Part shown: piece by piece, positions 26,620 through 37,815 of the stretch
Layout: each line of letters begins with the position of its first letter
Position numbering within the stretch: position 1 is the first letter of the stretch
Origin: Pochonia chlamydosporia 170
Lineage: Eukaryota; Ascomycota; Sordariomycetes; Hypocreales; Clavicipitaceae
Length of the DNA: 64,000 nt
Assembly (NCBI RefSeq): GCF_001653235.2
Contig: NC_035791.1
Coordinates: 1,860,001 to 1,924,000 of the forward strand
Direction: 5' to 3'
Made by a program: the position numbers and the translations under genes
Notes under the pieces: generated by a model
What the model saw: the letters and a program-made list of their open reading frames with translations, nothing else
Told to the model about the DNA's origin: nothing
Database searches by the model: none

Positions 26620-28053
26620 TGAAACAAAAGAAAATATGAACGCGTTTATACGAACATGATTGCTCTCTTCTAGGTTCGGACGACGCTAAATTCCGGAATC
26701 GCAATTACCCTCATCGACGGATGACACTCCACGACAACAACATTTTTGCTCCAATATCCGCCGATGCGCCAGTACCAAAGCCGACTTTTGTCTCACCACG
26801 GTCCGACTTGATTTGTTGATCTTCAACTGCACCACTGTCGATCTGTAATCTCAACGCTTATACTATCTCTCTCTCTCTCTCAATGTCGAATCTCGATCTC
26901 TATATCTCTCTCTCCGCGTGGATCCGTGCTGCGCACGCAGCGCGTAATTTGCGCCTCGCGCCGTCGCCGGTGTTCCGGCTGCGAGCATATGGGGTTGGTT
27001 GCCTCGGGTTGTACGAAAAAGCTATTTGTCGCACCTTTTTGTGGAAGTGTTCTCCCGGCCTATATGTGTATTTTGGGCCGTGTGTATAAGTTGGGAGGAC
27101 GCCTGCCGGGAGGTTCGGCGGAATGGAAGAAATGGAAATTTGACAGGGCAGCCCGGATCGTCTCTAATGCTCAATGCGAACTTGACCACGACGAATGGCT
27201 GTTTTTTTTTTTTTTTAGCTCACTATACAATATACAAATTTGGCGTACAAAATGTTGTGCTCGAGTGCCAAATTCGGGGGACAGTGCACTTGCTTCTGGA
27301 CGTGCCCTGCACATCATGCCGTCTGGTGTCTCTCGGAGCTTGTCTGTGAAAGAAAGGGGACTGGCTGGGAAACGATAATGCCACGGACCAACTTTTCAGC
27401 TCTCAAGCTCAAGCTCAAGCTCTACGTCTTGGAGAGCCTTCACCCCCAAATGTGTCTAGATAACCAGCTAGGATCCCTACCCTCGCCTGGAGCGACACGG
27501 CGATAACCATTTGCTTTTCTGGTCAGTCAATCCAACAACAGCGATCCCATCTATAATACCGCCGATGCTCCTTTTCCCGTCCGTGGATGTGGCGATCCAC
27601 ACAATCACCTGGGCTTACGGGTTGTCCCGCGACCTTCCACCAGAGGACGAGCCTTGGCCGACCGAGACATTGTGGCAGTTGAGCTGCATGGAGGGTGGTA
27701 ACTGGCGGCTGAAGCTCACGCTGAGCCATTCGCCCTTCACATTAACTTATGCCCCCCTTGGTTCGGGTCGACATGCCATGTGTATCAACCCTAAGGCTAC
27801 AGATTTTGGCAATACCCAGACAATCGAGCCGTGCAGAATGGTGTGATTGGCTGTCCTTTTGGCGGTTATGCCAGATACTTCGGATCAGGTTCCTTGTGTC
27901 AACCCCGCCCTCTCATGAGTATGCTACATCCCGAATATCGCAATGCCATTGCAACTTTGAACCTGGCTAATAGAGCTCATATGAGTAACACCCCCGTGAA
28001 ACTCGGCAAGGTCTTCCGCCGCCATAGCAATTGGCTGGCCTATCTACATTATA
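26620..28053. other. Intergenic, 3' flank of PP1 and upstream region of the NLR gene
   Basis: Contains CT repeats (26867-26917) in the PP1 3' flank, a T run near 27201 and two moderately long open frames (27511-27846, 27831-28070) with no recognisable domain. The second overlaps the NLR start codon out of frame, so it is unlikely to be a gene. Confidence 0.5.
26867..26917. repeat. CT-rich dinucleotide tract
   Basis: CT repeats interrupted by AATGTCGAAT-like sequence, downstream of the PP1 stop. Confidence 0.75.
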
Positions 28054-31000
28054 ATGCCGAACCCACCTAGCACCATGAAGCGGCATGAAAGTTACACTGT
28101 CGCGGTCATCTGCGCCATCGGATTTGAGATGAGCGCCGTTCGCTACATGCTAGATCGCGAGCATCCACGCCTCCCCCCTAAGCAAGGAGACTCGAACTTG
28201 TATGTCCTCGGGGAGCTTAGCGGCCACAATGTTGTCCTCGCGTGCCTTCCCGGCATCCAAGGAAAAGGCGCCGCGGCGACTGTCGCCACGAATATAGCTC
28301 GCACGTTCCCCTCCATCGAGTGGCGATTTCTCGTCGGCATCGGGGGAGGCGTGCCTAGCGACAAGCACGATCTCCGCCTAGGCGACGTGGTGGTTAGCAT
28401 GCCTGAAGGCCAATATGGAGGCGTAATCCAATACGACCTCGGGAAGGATACCGAAGACGACTTCCAGCTGAAAGGATTTCTCTGGCCACCGCCGGCGATG
28501 TTAAGGAGCGCTGTTGAGATGATGCAGTCCGACCATTTGATGGCCGATAATAAGGTTAAAGAGTTCTTGCTTCAAATGCTACAAAGGGGACCAAAGCTTT
28601 CTATCTATCAACGCCCGCCTACTGAACTCGATATTCTCTTTCATGCAGACTACCCGCATGTTGAGAGTGGCTCCGCTTGTGAGCACTGCGACAAGTCGAA
28701 GACCATCCATAGGTCGCCCCGACAATTTTCAGGCCCTGAAGTACACTATGGGCTGATTGCGTCCGGAGATCGAGTCATGAGGAGCGCGGCAAAGAGAAAC
28801 GCGAGCACCAGCAACCTCGGTGATATACTCTGTTTTGAGATGGAGGCGGCTGGGATTGCAACTGAGTTCCCCTGCATTGTCATCCGCGGCATTTCGGACT
28901 ATGCAGATTCTCACAAGAATGATAGCTGGCAGCGCTACGCTGCCGCTGCCGCCGCGGCATCTGCTAAAGAGCTACTCTCATACATCGATGCCAACATCAC
29001 TCCCGAGCTGCTTGTTGGTGACGCTACGTCCGCCTTATCCGATCCAAGCGCACTGCCCAGCGGCAACAAAGAGGTCAGCCAACAATTATCTGGGCAGGGT
29101 ATAGTAGGCTACGGTCCTGTCTCAGTTGGTAGGGACATACGCTTTGGTGAGAACTGACAATTTAACGATCTGGATATATGTATATATTGATTAATTCCTG
29201 TGGAATTAACAGCTACTTACAACCAGATTATGCCTCCGAGTGACCCAATACGTATGCAAGACTCCACCTTGAACATGCTGATGAGGGTAATATTACTATT
29301 CATCTAACCGATTTAGTAGATGACCTGTGGAGAGACTTCTTGGAAGATCTCTGCGAAAGCGATCCTGCTACTGATATGTCCCGAATAGCAGAGGACAAGG
29401 GCGGCTTGCTACTGAAATGCTTTGACTGGATCCTTGATAATGACGAGCTCAAAACTTGGCAGCAATGTGAAAACACTAGACTGTTATGGGTTAAAGGGGA
29501 TCCAGGCAAAGGCAAGACAATGCTGATGATAGGTCTCGTTCGCCACCTACAAGTTCGACTCAGCAGTCAGAACTGCTCGCTTGCCTTCTTCTTCTGTCAG
29601 AACACGGACTCACGCCTCAACAACGACGTTTCTGTCTTGCGAGGCTTGGTTTGGATGCTTCTCAAAAATAAGGTTGCATTAAGCAAGCACATACCCGACG
29701 AGTACCGGTTGAAATCCAAGGAAAAGCGGAAAGCGATGTTTGAAGCCCAGAATCGGAACCTATTTCCAATTCTGACGACGATGCTTGACGACATGTTGAG
29801 TGATGCGGAACTTGACGCGACCTATCTTTTGCTTGATGCATTGGACGAATGTCAGGACTCCGGCCGGCTGGTCAAGTGGATTACCCAAGTTGCCAGTAAG
29901 CCGGGGTCAAAAGCCAAGTGGCTCGTATCTAGCCGCTTTTCGTTATTGCTAGACAGAGCCTTGCGCCCAACCGAATGCCAGCAGAAACTCGACCTGGAAT
30001 TGAACGACAATCACATATCTCGTGCAGTTGCGCAATACATCAAGCTGAAAGTGGAAGGTCTCGCGAAAAAATGCAAGTATGACGACGCTCTCCAGCGGAA
30101 AGTCCAGGCGATACTAGAGGAGAGGGCAGAGTCGACATTTCTCTGGGTCGCTTTAATATGCCCATGCCTGGAAAGAGTCAGACGCCTGCAGGTGGAATCC
30201 GAGATCGACAAGTTCCCGCCTGGGTTACCGGCCCTTTATGACAGAATGGTGGATATTATTGACCAGGACAACGACAAAATCATCTGCAAGAAGATTCTCC
30301 GCGCAGTCACCCTTGCCTACCGCCCTCTTGCGCTTAAAGAGCTTGTCACGCTAGCAGAGCTTCCCACAGAGCAACCTGACGATGTTCGCGAACTCGTCAA
30401 CCTCTGCAGCTCGTTCGTGATCTTTCGTGAGGGTACGGTCCGGATTCTGCACCAGTCAGCGAAAGACTACCTGGAGAAGCACTATGAGGTCAGGCTCCAT
30501 GCGGCAGGGGCGTCGCAGGGGCATGCAGACATCGCCACGTACTCGATTAAAGCGATGTCCTTGAAGCTTAAACGAAACATGTATAACCTCGATTACGGCT
30601 TCAAACCGAAGGACATGATAGCCCCTAACCCTGACCCACTGGCTTCCATACAGTACTCCTGCGTCTTCTGGGCTGACCACCTCGCCGCTGGAATTGGCAA
30701 CAGCCTTGAGAGCAAGAGAGTACTGGCGGATGATGGAGAAGTATTTACGTTTCTGAGGGAGGGGCTTCTGCTCTGGCTCGAATGCCTATCCCTCCTGGGA
30801 AAGCTCCCAGAAGGGGCACAGTCGATCAGAAGGCTTCTGCATATTGCCCAGGCAAGCTTATCACTCCCTTCATCTTCCTACAGCTGCTAATTGCGTCAAG
30901 AAATCAAGTGAGAATTCTCAGCTTACTCGGTTCCTAGAGGATGTTGAAACGTTTATCTGGAGCTACGGATCAATCATAGGACGAGCTCCGCTGCAGACAT

Positions 31001-32946
31001 ACGCCTCCGCACTGGTATTCAGCCCAACAACAAGCCTGGTCAGGGTGACGCAGTGGAAGCTTAGGTTGCCGTTTATCAAGATGATGACAGAACTTGAAAC
31101 CCACTGGGATATCCACCGTAAGACGGTCGAGGGACTTAGTGGCTCGGTCGAGTCGGTGGCCTTCTCGCCCGACGGCAAGACGCTAGCCTCAACATATTGG
31201 AACGAGAAAACTATCCGGCTTTGGGACACGGCGACGGGGATCCGGCAGCAGACAATTAAAGGGCATAGCAGCGCGGTTAGGTCGGTAGCTTTCTCGCCCG
31301 ACGGCAAGACGCTAGCCTTAACGTCCCATTTTGAGACAACTATCCGGCTTTGGGACATAGCGACGGGCATCCAGCTGCAGACACTTAAAGGACATAGCGA
31401 TATAGTCGGGTCAGTAGCCTTCTCGCCTAACGGCAAGACGCTAGCCTCAGGTTCTAACGACAAGACCATCTGGCTCTGGGATACAACAACGGGGATCCCG
31501 CAGCAGACGATTGAAGGGTATAGCAGCGCGGTTAGGTCGGTAGCTTTCTCGCCCGACGGCAAGACGCTAGCTTTAACGTCTTATTTCGAGCCAACTATCT
31601 GGCTCTGGGACACGGCGACGGGGATCCGGCAGCAGACGATTGAAGGGCATAGCAGCGCGGTTAGGTCGGTAGCTTTCTCGCCTGACGGCAAGACGCTAGC
31701 CTTAACGTCCTATTTTGAGACAACTATCCGGCTTTGGGACACAGCGACGGGCATCCAGCAGCAGACACTTAAAGGACACAGCGATATAGTCGGGTCAGTA
31801 GCCTTCTCGCCTAACGGCAAGACGCTAGCCTCAGGTTCTAACGACAAGACCATCCGGCTCTGGGATACAACAACGGGGATCCGGCAGCAGACTATTGAAG
31901 GGCATAGCAGCGCGGTTAGGTCGGTAGCTTTCTCGCCTGACGGCAAGACGCTAGCCTCAGGTTCTAACGACAAGACTATCCGGCTCTGGGACACGACGAC
32001 GGGGATCCAGCAGCAGACGATTAAAGGGCATGACAGAACGGTTAGGTTTATGTCGGTAGCCTTCTCGCCCGACGGCAAGACACTAGCCTTAGGTTCTAAC
32101 GACAAGACCATCCGGCTCTGGGATACGGCGACGGGGATCCAGCATCAAACGCTTAAAGGGCAAGGGCCAGTCCGGTCGGTGGCCTTCTCGCCTGACGGCA
32201 AGACGCTAGCCTCAACGTTTCCTTACGAGACAACTATCTGGCTTTGGGACACAGCGATGGGAATCCAGCAGCAAACGCTTAAAGGGCACGGCGGCGAGGT
32301 TAGGTTGGTGGCCTTCTCGCCCGACGGCAGGGCGCTAGCCTCAGTGTCTTACGACAAGACCATCCGGCTATGGGACACGGCGACAGGGATCCAGCAGCAG
32401 AGGCTTAAAGTGCAAGGGACGGTCAGGTCGGTGGCCTTCTCGCCTGACGGCAAGACACTAGCCTCAGGGTCTGACGACAAGACCATCCGGCTCTGGGATA
32501 CAGCGACCGGGTTCCAGCAGCAGACGCTTAAAGGGCAAGAGGTGGTCAGGTGGGTGGCCTTCTCGCCTGACGGCAAGACACTAGCCTCAGGGTCTGACGA
32601 CAAGACCATCCGGCTCTGGGACATGGTGATGGGGATCCAGTGGCAGACGCTTGAGGGACACCGCATGTCCGAGTCGGTGGCCTTCTCGCCCGACGGTAGA
32701 TACCTTACAACGGATTATGGATCGCTCCAGCTGCCATCTACATGCGTCTCATCCAAACAATGTCCTGATAAGAGTCCTTCCGATCATCATTTGTATGTCG
32801 ATGAAGAGTGGATAACTCTGGATGGCAAGAACACTCTCTGGCTTCCTGCGGATTACAGGACTTCTGCAGTAGCAGTGCACGACGGTAAGGTGGCCTTGGG
32901 ACATAGACTCGGTGGATTAAGGTTCCTGGAATTTAAATTTGCATAA
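28054..32946 (+). CDS. Fungal NLR (STAND) protein: PNP_UDP - NACHT - WD40
   Basis: Proposed join(28054..29146,29317..30851,30901..32946), 1557 aa. Residues about 10-325 form a purine/uridine-phosphorylase-like domain: YTVAVICAIGFEMSAV start, GIGGGVPS, FEMEAAGI and VIRGISDYADSHKND are the family's base- and ribose-site blocks. A linker leads to a NACHT NTPase with Walker A GDPGKGKT (about 425-432) and Walker B LLLDALDEC (about 537). After a helical region, exon 3 carries 12 full WD40 repeats plus a partial one (about 956-1476), most of them 42 residues long. Intron 1 (170 nt, GTGAGA..TTTAG, CTAAC branch point) is my best join; intron 2 is a 49-nt GC..AG intron that restores HIAQ-KSSENSQL. An alternative start is the Met at 28075. 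Proteins of this architecture act in fungal non-self recognition: ligand binding to the WD40 array opens the NACHT switch and triggers the N-terminal domain. The ligand and effect here are unknown. Confidence 0.9.
31138..32700 (+). repeat. Array of 12-13 WD40-coding repeats, many nearly identical
   Basis: The unit is about 126 nt, encoding variants of VAFSPDGKTLAS...TIRLWDTATGIQQQTLKGH. Units 2-3 and 5-6 are near-copies as a pair (ALTS.FETTIRLWD followed by SDIVGSVAFSPNGKTLASGSNDKTI), so a two-unit block of about 252 nt was duplicated. Differences concentrate in the segment after GKTLA and in the two to four residues before the VAFSP strand. Confidence 0.92.
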
Positions 32947-35897
32947 ATAAATGCGACAATAAAACTCATAACTGTCTTCATTTACTGTTCCTCCTTTCCA
33001 GTAGAGGGGCTATTTTCCTATTTAGACCAGACACCCTTGGGAAGAGGAACGTCACGTTTGTGGACGGGAGGGGCGTGTGCATGTGTCCGACTGGTGTCGG
33101 CGACATCCGTGCCGCTTTCCACGGCAGCCCGGTAAAACACGGCGGCTCACCGTAATCCTACCAGACCACGCCACGCCACGCCATGGTTTCCTGTCCTCTA
33201 AAAACGGACACCACATCCTCTATATCTGGAGGCATTGAAACCGCGGGGAAGAGCTTGACGGGATCCTAAGGTCTGCTGGCGGCTGTGGTCGTATGTGTTA
33301 GGAGGACTGGTAGAATGCGTATATAAGGACATTGAGTTGAGTTATGGCGAGACTGGTGATCAATGGAGACTGGGATCATGGTACTACTTGGGTTATTGTT
33401 ATGGTATAAGTACCTAGGTAGTTAATGCTTAGGACGTTTTAGGACTTGGCTTTGTTTTTAAAGAACGTATTTTTACGTTGCTGTTTATGTTGGGTAGGTA
33501 CTCCTAACAGCAGGAGAATTTATGAGTCACTTTGGTATTATTATTATGGCAGTTATTGTGTTTAAGCGCCAAAGGTAAGGAGCTATACAGATCCCCTTTG
33601 CAGAACCTTGTTCTCAGGGACCTAGCGAGGAGTGTGAATGATGTGTTTACTGTTTGAAGAGGGAGCTTAGTTGAGGGTACATACTATTTCGCTCTGATGC
33701 GTTGCTTCAAAGTCCTGCCTTGTCTTGACGGCATGTAGCTTAATGCCTTGCGAAGGATCGGTATGAGTTTCATGTGCTACCCGCGTGGCATGGAAGTTGG
33801 AACGAAGCATGCCCTGAGCGTGGCCAGGTACGCAAATGACCCTTGAAGTATAGACGGCAATGGATTGTGCAGTCAAAACGCAGAGAGTCTCTAATTAGAC
33901 CGATATAAAGTTGAAAAGTATTTCTCAAACGTCTAGTGCCAATATTTGCCCCCGTCTTGTACAAACTGCTTGGACATTCTCGCTAATCCTCACTAGGATC
34001 CTGGAGACAACCTAGCGTTGTAGATATTGAACTGGCCGGATAAACGTAGGAAAAGAGTAGGGGGGGGGGGATAAAATGCGCTGTACTAACTACTTTGATC
34101 CTTTCTACTGTTTTTTGTATGCAAATGACTTTGAATATCGGCCGCCAAGTTTTGGAGGACGAGACGGTCAGGCTTGGTGAGGTTTGGGTCAAACACTACG
34201 CCATCTACCAATCCATCGTTTGCGACGGATAATGGCTCTGAAGCCCCCGTAGGAGCATTTATATCCATAACACAGACGGAGCTACTGCTAAATAGGGCTG
34301 GTGCGCCTGGAGGATTCTTTAATCTTCCCTCTTGGCATCTCAGCTTTTCACTGAGAAAGAATCAGATGGAAGGGGAAGAAGGATGAGACTGAGGAGACAG
34401 GAAAGGAGGAACTAATGAAGAAGAAGGGTAAGAATGAAGAGAAGAGGAGGGGAGAGAAGAGAAAAGGGACCAGTTTTGATGGACTTCACGGCTAACTCTG
34501 ATCATCGTCATCTCGAATATACACAATCATCATGTTGCTTGTTTATCTGATGCCTTGTGGCTCACTCTCATAGACCCTCTTTTCGAGAGGCATCCTATCC
34601 ATTCACTCTTCATATCCCATCACATCATATGCTATTAATAAACAAAATACATGTCAAGCAGCAGAATCCGGCCTTGCAGCCTTTGTTTCAGGAGTTAGGA
34701 CGCCTTCTAGATGGGACTGCAGGGTGTTTTGATGTCCTTTTTGAGCAACAAAACCCCGCCATTTGCCCCTCTAGGGACCAGACCAGACGTTTGCGCTTGG
34801 CGTTTATTTACTCGCCCCTTCATGTTGACATACACGCAAAATGCTGGCATTGTCGGGCGACAACAATAGCCGTTTCATTCCAACTTGGAACAATGACATA
34901 CATAAAAAGTACCTAGGTAGCTAGGTACATGGGAGCAGCCCACTGTTTTGGTCGAGGTCGACGATATGTCTGTAGCTCACGAGTTTGCTGAACGGGCGTT
35001 TGAAGAAGAGAGGGTCAAGGATGGCGGCGGTGGCTTGGGATCGGTGCTGTTTCTGGACATATCATTGCGCTCTGTGGTCGTCATAAGTATTTGATCCTAG
35101 TTCCATGTGGTTTACGCAGCAGGGCGCTATTATAACATGGTGGCTCCCGGTATGTATCAAGCTTTCGTCTTTGTTGCTGCCCGGAAACACATGTTTACAC
35201 CGGACGCATACATACGGTACCTAGGAATATATATATGCCCGCGCTGTACAGAAGCATTCGCGTTTATATAAGTCGTCAACAACTATTAATGTGGTCCTGT
35301 TTCCGAGACTGTCTTCTGAATGAGCCAGGTATGGCAACTTGCTTCAACTCGTTCTGCATCATTAATGGAAGGCAGCCATTACGACTGATATACGACATTA
35401 GAGGTAGCTATATCGCTGTCCAATTCCGACATCAACAACACAGAAACAGCAACACCCTTTGCCCATTGCGATTAGGAGACAGGCACTAGTCAAACATCGT
35501 CTATGAGGTCCAGACGAGCACCGATTATCCCAACAATGCGGCCTGGTTCTGCTGATGGCGCTGATATCATGAGACTTCTTTCCTGGCGACCAGGATACCT
35601 GGATAGTTCACGAATTTGATACGTTGGTCACCACTGAAATAGCTCAAACAACTTTCGTTTCTGATACAGTGTCCAGGAATCGACGAGATATCAGGATGAT
35701 CCATTTGGGCTCTAGTATCTAGTCTTTTACCTCCTCAGACCATATCAATCTCAACCCCATGGAGTACTCAGTCTCGACCTTTCCTTCCTTTGATGAGTGC
35801 CCTGGTAGTTGTGTCAAATTTGCTCGTCCAGCATACTTGTAGAGCATACACTCCGTTGACCAACTATCCCCAACACCCAAAGTTGAACATCCACATC
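32947..35897. other. Intergenic region of about 3 kb downstream of the NLR
   Basis: Holds two exact TACCTAGGTA palindromes (33411, 34910) and a related TACCTAGGA (35218), plus a G10 run near 34061 and a purine-rich tract (34370-34470). Short frames such as 34086-34268 on - have no recognisable domain. No gene is supported. Confidence 0.5.
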
Positions 35898-36386
35898 TTA
35901 TTCACCTCCCTTCTCCTGTGGCTGGTTCTTTCTCCTGCGCCTACCCTTGAACTTAGCCGGCGGATCCGGCCAATCCGTCCGTCGCCAGTGCGCCGGCTTG
36001 CACTCTGCTTCTGTCTTCCCCTCGGGCAACTTGCAATTCCATTTGCCGAAAGGACCAATCGGGCACTTTTTTTGCGTAATAGCGTTAGCATCAAATTCAA
36101 GGTGCATCATACCATGCGGATTTTCCTTTCGCCCATCCAGACTTACTCGGGAGGATTTCGAGCAGGCAACTCTCTTGTGGCCAGGAAGGAGGCATGAGCC
36201 CCATGGATATTTTGGCCCAAAGGAGCGCGAGCATTGCTGCATATTGTTAGTCCAAGTTGAGAACTATAAGCTGATGATGCTTGTCCGTACCCCCATCACT
36301 TCGCCTGTTGGTGCTGCTGCTGCTGTTGTTTGTGCCACGGCCGAACCGAGCACCGTCAAGGACGCGAGAACGAGGCTGATCTTCAT
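35898..36386 (-). CDS. Small secreted cysteine-rich protein
   Basis: Two exons, complement(join(35898..36236,36291..36386)), 144 aa. The 54-nt intron has GTACGG..GCAG ends with a perfect CTAAC branch point and joins in phase 0. Exon 1 encodes a signal peptide: MKIS, then a hydrophobic core LVLASLTVLGSAVA, with cleavage likely after AVA, followed by a short Thr/Ala/Pro linker. The mature part has six cysteines (QCSRS, SCLLP, ACSKS, KCPIG, NCKLP, ECKPA), enough for three disulfides. It ends in a strongly basic tail (KGRRRRKNQ) and a Gly-Gly-Glu terminus. I do not recognise the family. Size, secretion and even cysteine number fit a secreted effector-like or antimicrobial-like protein; that is inference. 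Confidence 0.7.
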
Positions 36387-37325
36387 TGTGGGAGATTTAG
36401 TTTGCGTGACTGAGGTGCTATTGCATGAGGTGAGTGAAGTTTATGATGGGAGAAACCTCGAGTCTTATATATACGCGGTACAACCATTGTCTTTGGTTGA
36501 ATAGCACGACTGGTCATTGTTCTGTTGCTTGGACACGGTGAGGGCACCTTCGCTTGGTCATTGTGACTTGTTGGTTGGGCCGTGGACGAACAATAGCAGG
36601 CTGGGAGAATGTTCAGGCGCGGTTAGCCGGAGGTAATTGTGCTGTGGCCATGTATTGTATGCTATTCTTCTTGTCTCTATCTGTGTATCTTACCTTATAC
36701 AATAAGGACGAACATGTATGTAGCATGTAAAAAAAACCACGCGTATATGGATGCCCACGTCCGTACTGAATGGATTGTCATAAATGAAATCTTGAAGATG
36801 AATCAGGACACTCAAAAAATTCCTCAAAAACTAGCCAGTTGGACCTTTGCCGATGAGCTTTTTTCTCCCAATTCGCGGCTGTTGTAGGATGTGTGTGGAC
36901 GCTGCAGCGCCCAGTACTAGAGGTCCGAGGAAGAGTGTGAGACATGTTGCGTGAGTTCCCGGTGAATACAATAACCCATCTGTTAAGAGCCTTTTTAAGG
37001 AGCAGCAGATATGTCGTCACTATGCAAGACAATACCCGCAACTTGAAACCCGTCCAAGTGTACAACAACACTCATTTGTTGAACGCCAGGAAATCCTACA
37101 TAGGAAATCCAACTTCAACGTCATTACTTGCCATGCTGAATACCTAATCAAAGCTTCCAACCTCCTCTTTAAACATCCCATATATCACCGCGTAGTCTCA
37201 TCCTCAAACATCATGTGCCGCAAGCAACGCGAACCGAATTATAACCTCTATAGCCTGGTCCAACCTTCAACACAATGCCAGTAAACAAAGGGAAGTTTCC
37301 AAACATTCCACCAGCAACGAGCGAC
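36387..37325. other. Intergenic between the secreted protein and the SelW/Rdx gene
   Basis: Promoter side of the secreted-protein gene and 3' flank of the SelW/Rdx gene. A TATATATA-like element near 36470 lies about 85 nt upstream of the secreted-protein ATG and could act as its TATA box. No gene seen. Confidence 0.5.
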
Positions 37326-37815
37326 CTACTTACAATCCTGACAATCCCCCTTCGACGCCTCAGCCGCCTTCCCTGATGGACCACCCTCCGGCCCCTTATA
37401 CCGATCAACGTGTCCCAAATCCCTCTCCGGCTCAATAATATCCCTCACCCGCCGTTTCAACTCCTTAGTCTCCGGAAACCCACCGTCCGTCTTCCTATCC
37501 CACAGCACCGTACCCGAGGCCTCATCCTCAGGGCGGTGGTAGATTGTCACAATGAAGGTGCCTCCTGTAGATGGCTGAAGTGACACTTCGCCTAGGGATG
37601 TGGAAAATGTGGATAGGAGTTCTTGGGCAAACTACTTGGATTAGAGAGCTTCTATCTTAAATGGGTATACGGAAAGCAGAGAGGTGATTTATGAAAGGAT
37701 GGGAAGATATAGTACGTACGTAAGCTGCTCTGAGCATCCATTTACATTGTGTGCAGAATTGTATGGTTACCCTTGGAAATCGGATGCCGTGGTCTGTGGT
37801 GGTTTGTTCGGCCAT
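37326..37815 (-). CDS. SelW/Rdx-family thioredoxin-like protein, apparent 1-nt frameshift after intron
   Basis: Exon 1 (37720..37815) encodes 32 residues from MAEQTTTDHGIRF to RVTIQFCTQCKWMLRAAY and contains the CxxC redox motif (CTQC) of the SelWTH/Rdx family. Exon 2 encodes LLSTFSTSLGEV..., STGGTFIVTIYHR, VLWDRKTDGGFPETKELKRRVRD and ends in DCQDCK with a TAG at 37326. The donor is GTACGT. Splicing to the TAG at 37633 gives the expected FAQE, but one extra A (AAGAAAC, about 37620-37622) then shifts the frame. Using the CAAG at 37624-37623 instead restores the frame (AAY-KLLSTF) at the cost of FAQE. Selenocysteine is not used; both motif positions are Cys. Proteins of this family are small cytosolic redox proteins of uncertain substrate. 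Confidence 0.75.

Noticed and set aside
30963..32666. Several long minus-strand frames antisense to the WD40 array
   Set aside because: They repeat with the WD40 period and are shadows of codon bias in the repeats.
34086..34268. Minus-strand 60-codon frame beginning MDINAPTGASEP
   Set aside because: Protein-like composition but too short, without neighbours or splice extension that I can support.
35947..36504. Plus-strand open frame of 185 codons over the secreted-protein gene
   Set aside because: The minus strand gives a signal peptide, a canonical intron and patterned cysteines; the plus frame is its shadow.
37326..37815. Calling the SelW/Rdx gene a pseudogene
   Set aside because: Conservation continues to the stop and an in-frame acceptor exists; a homopolymer error is at least as likely.
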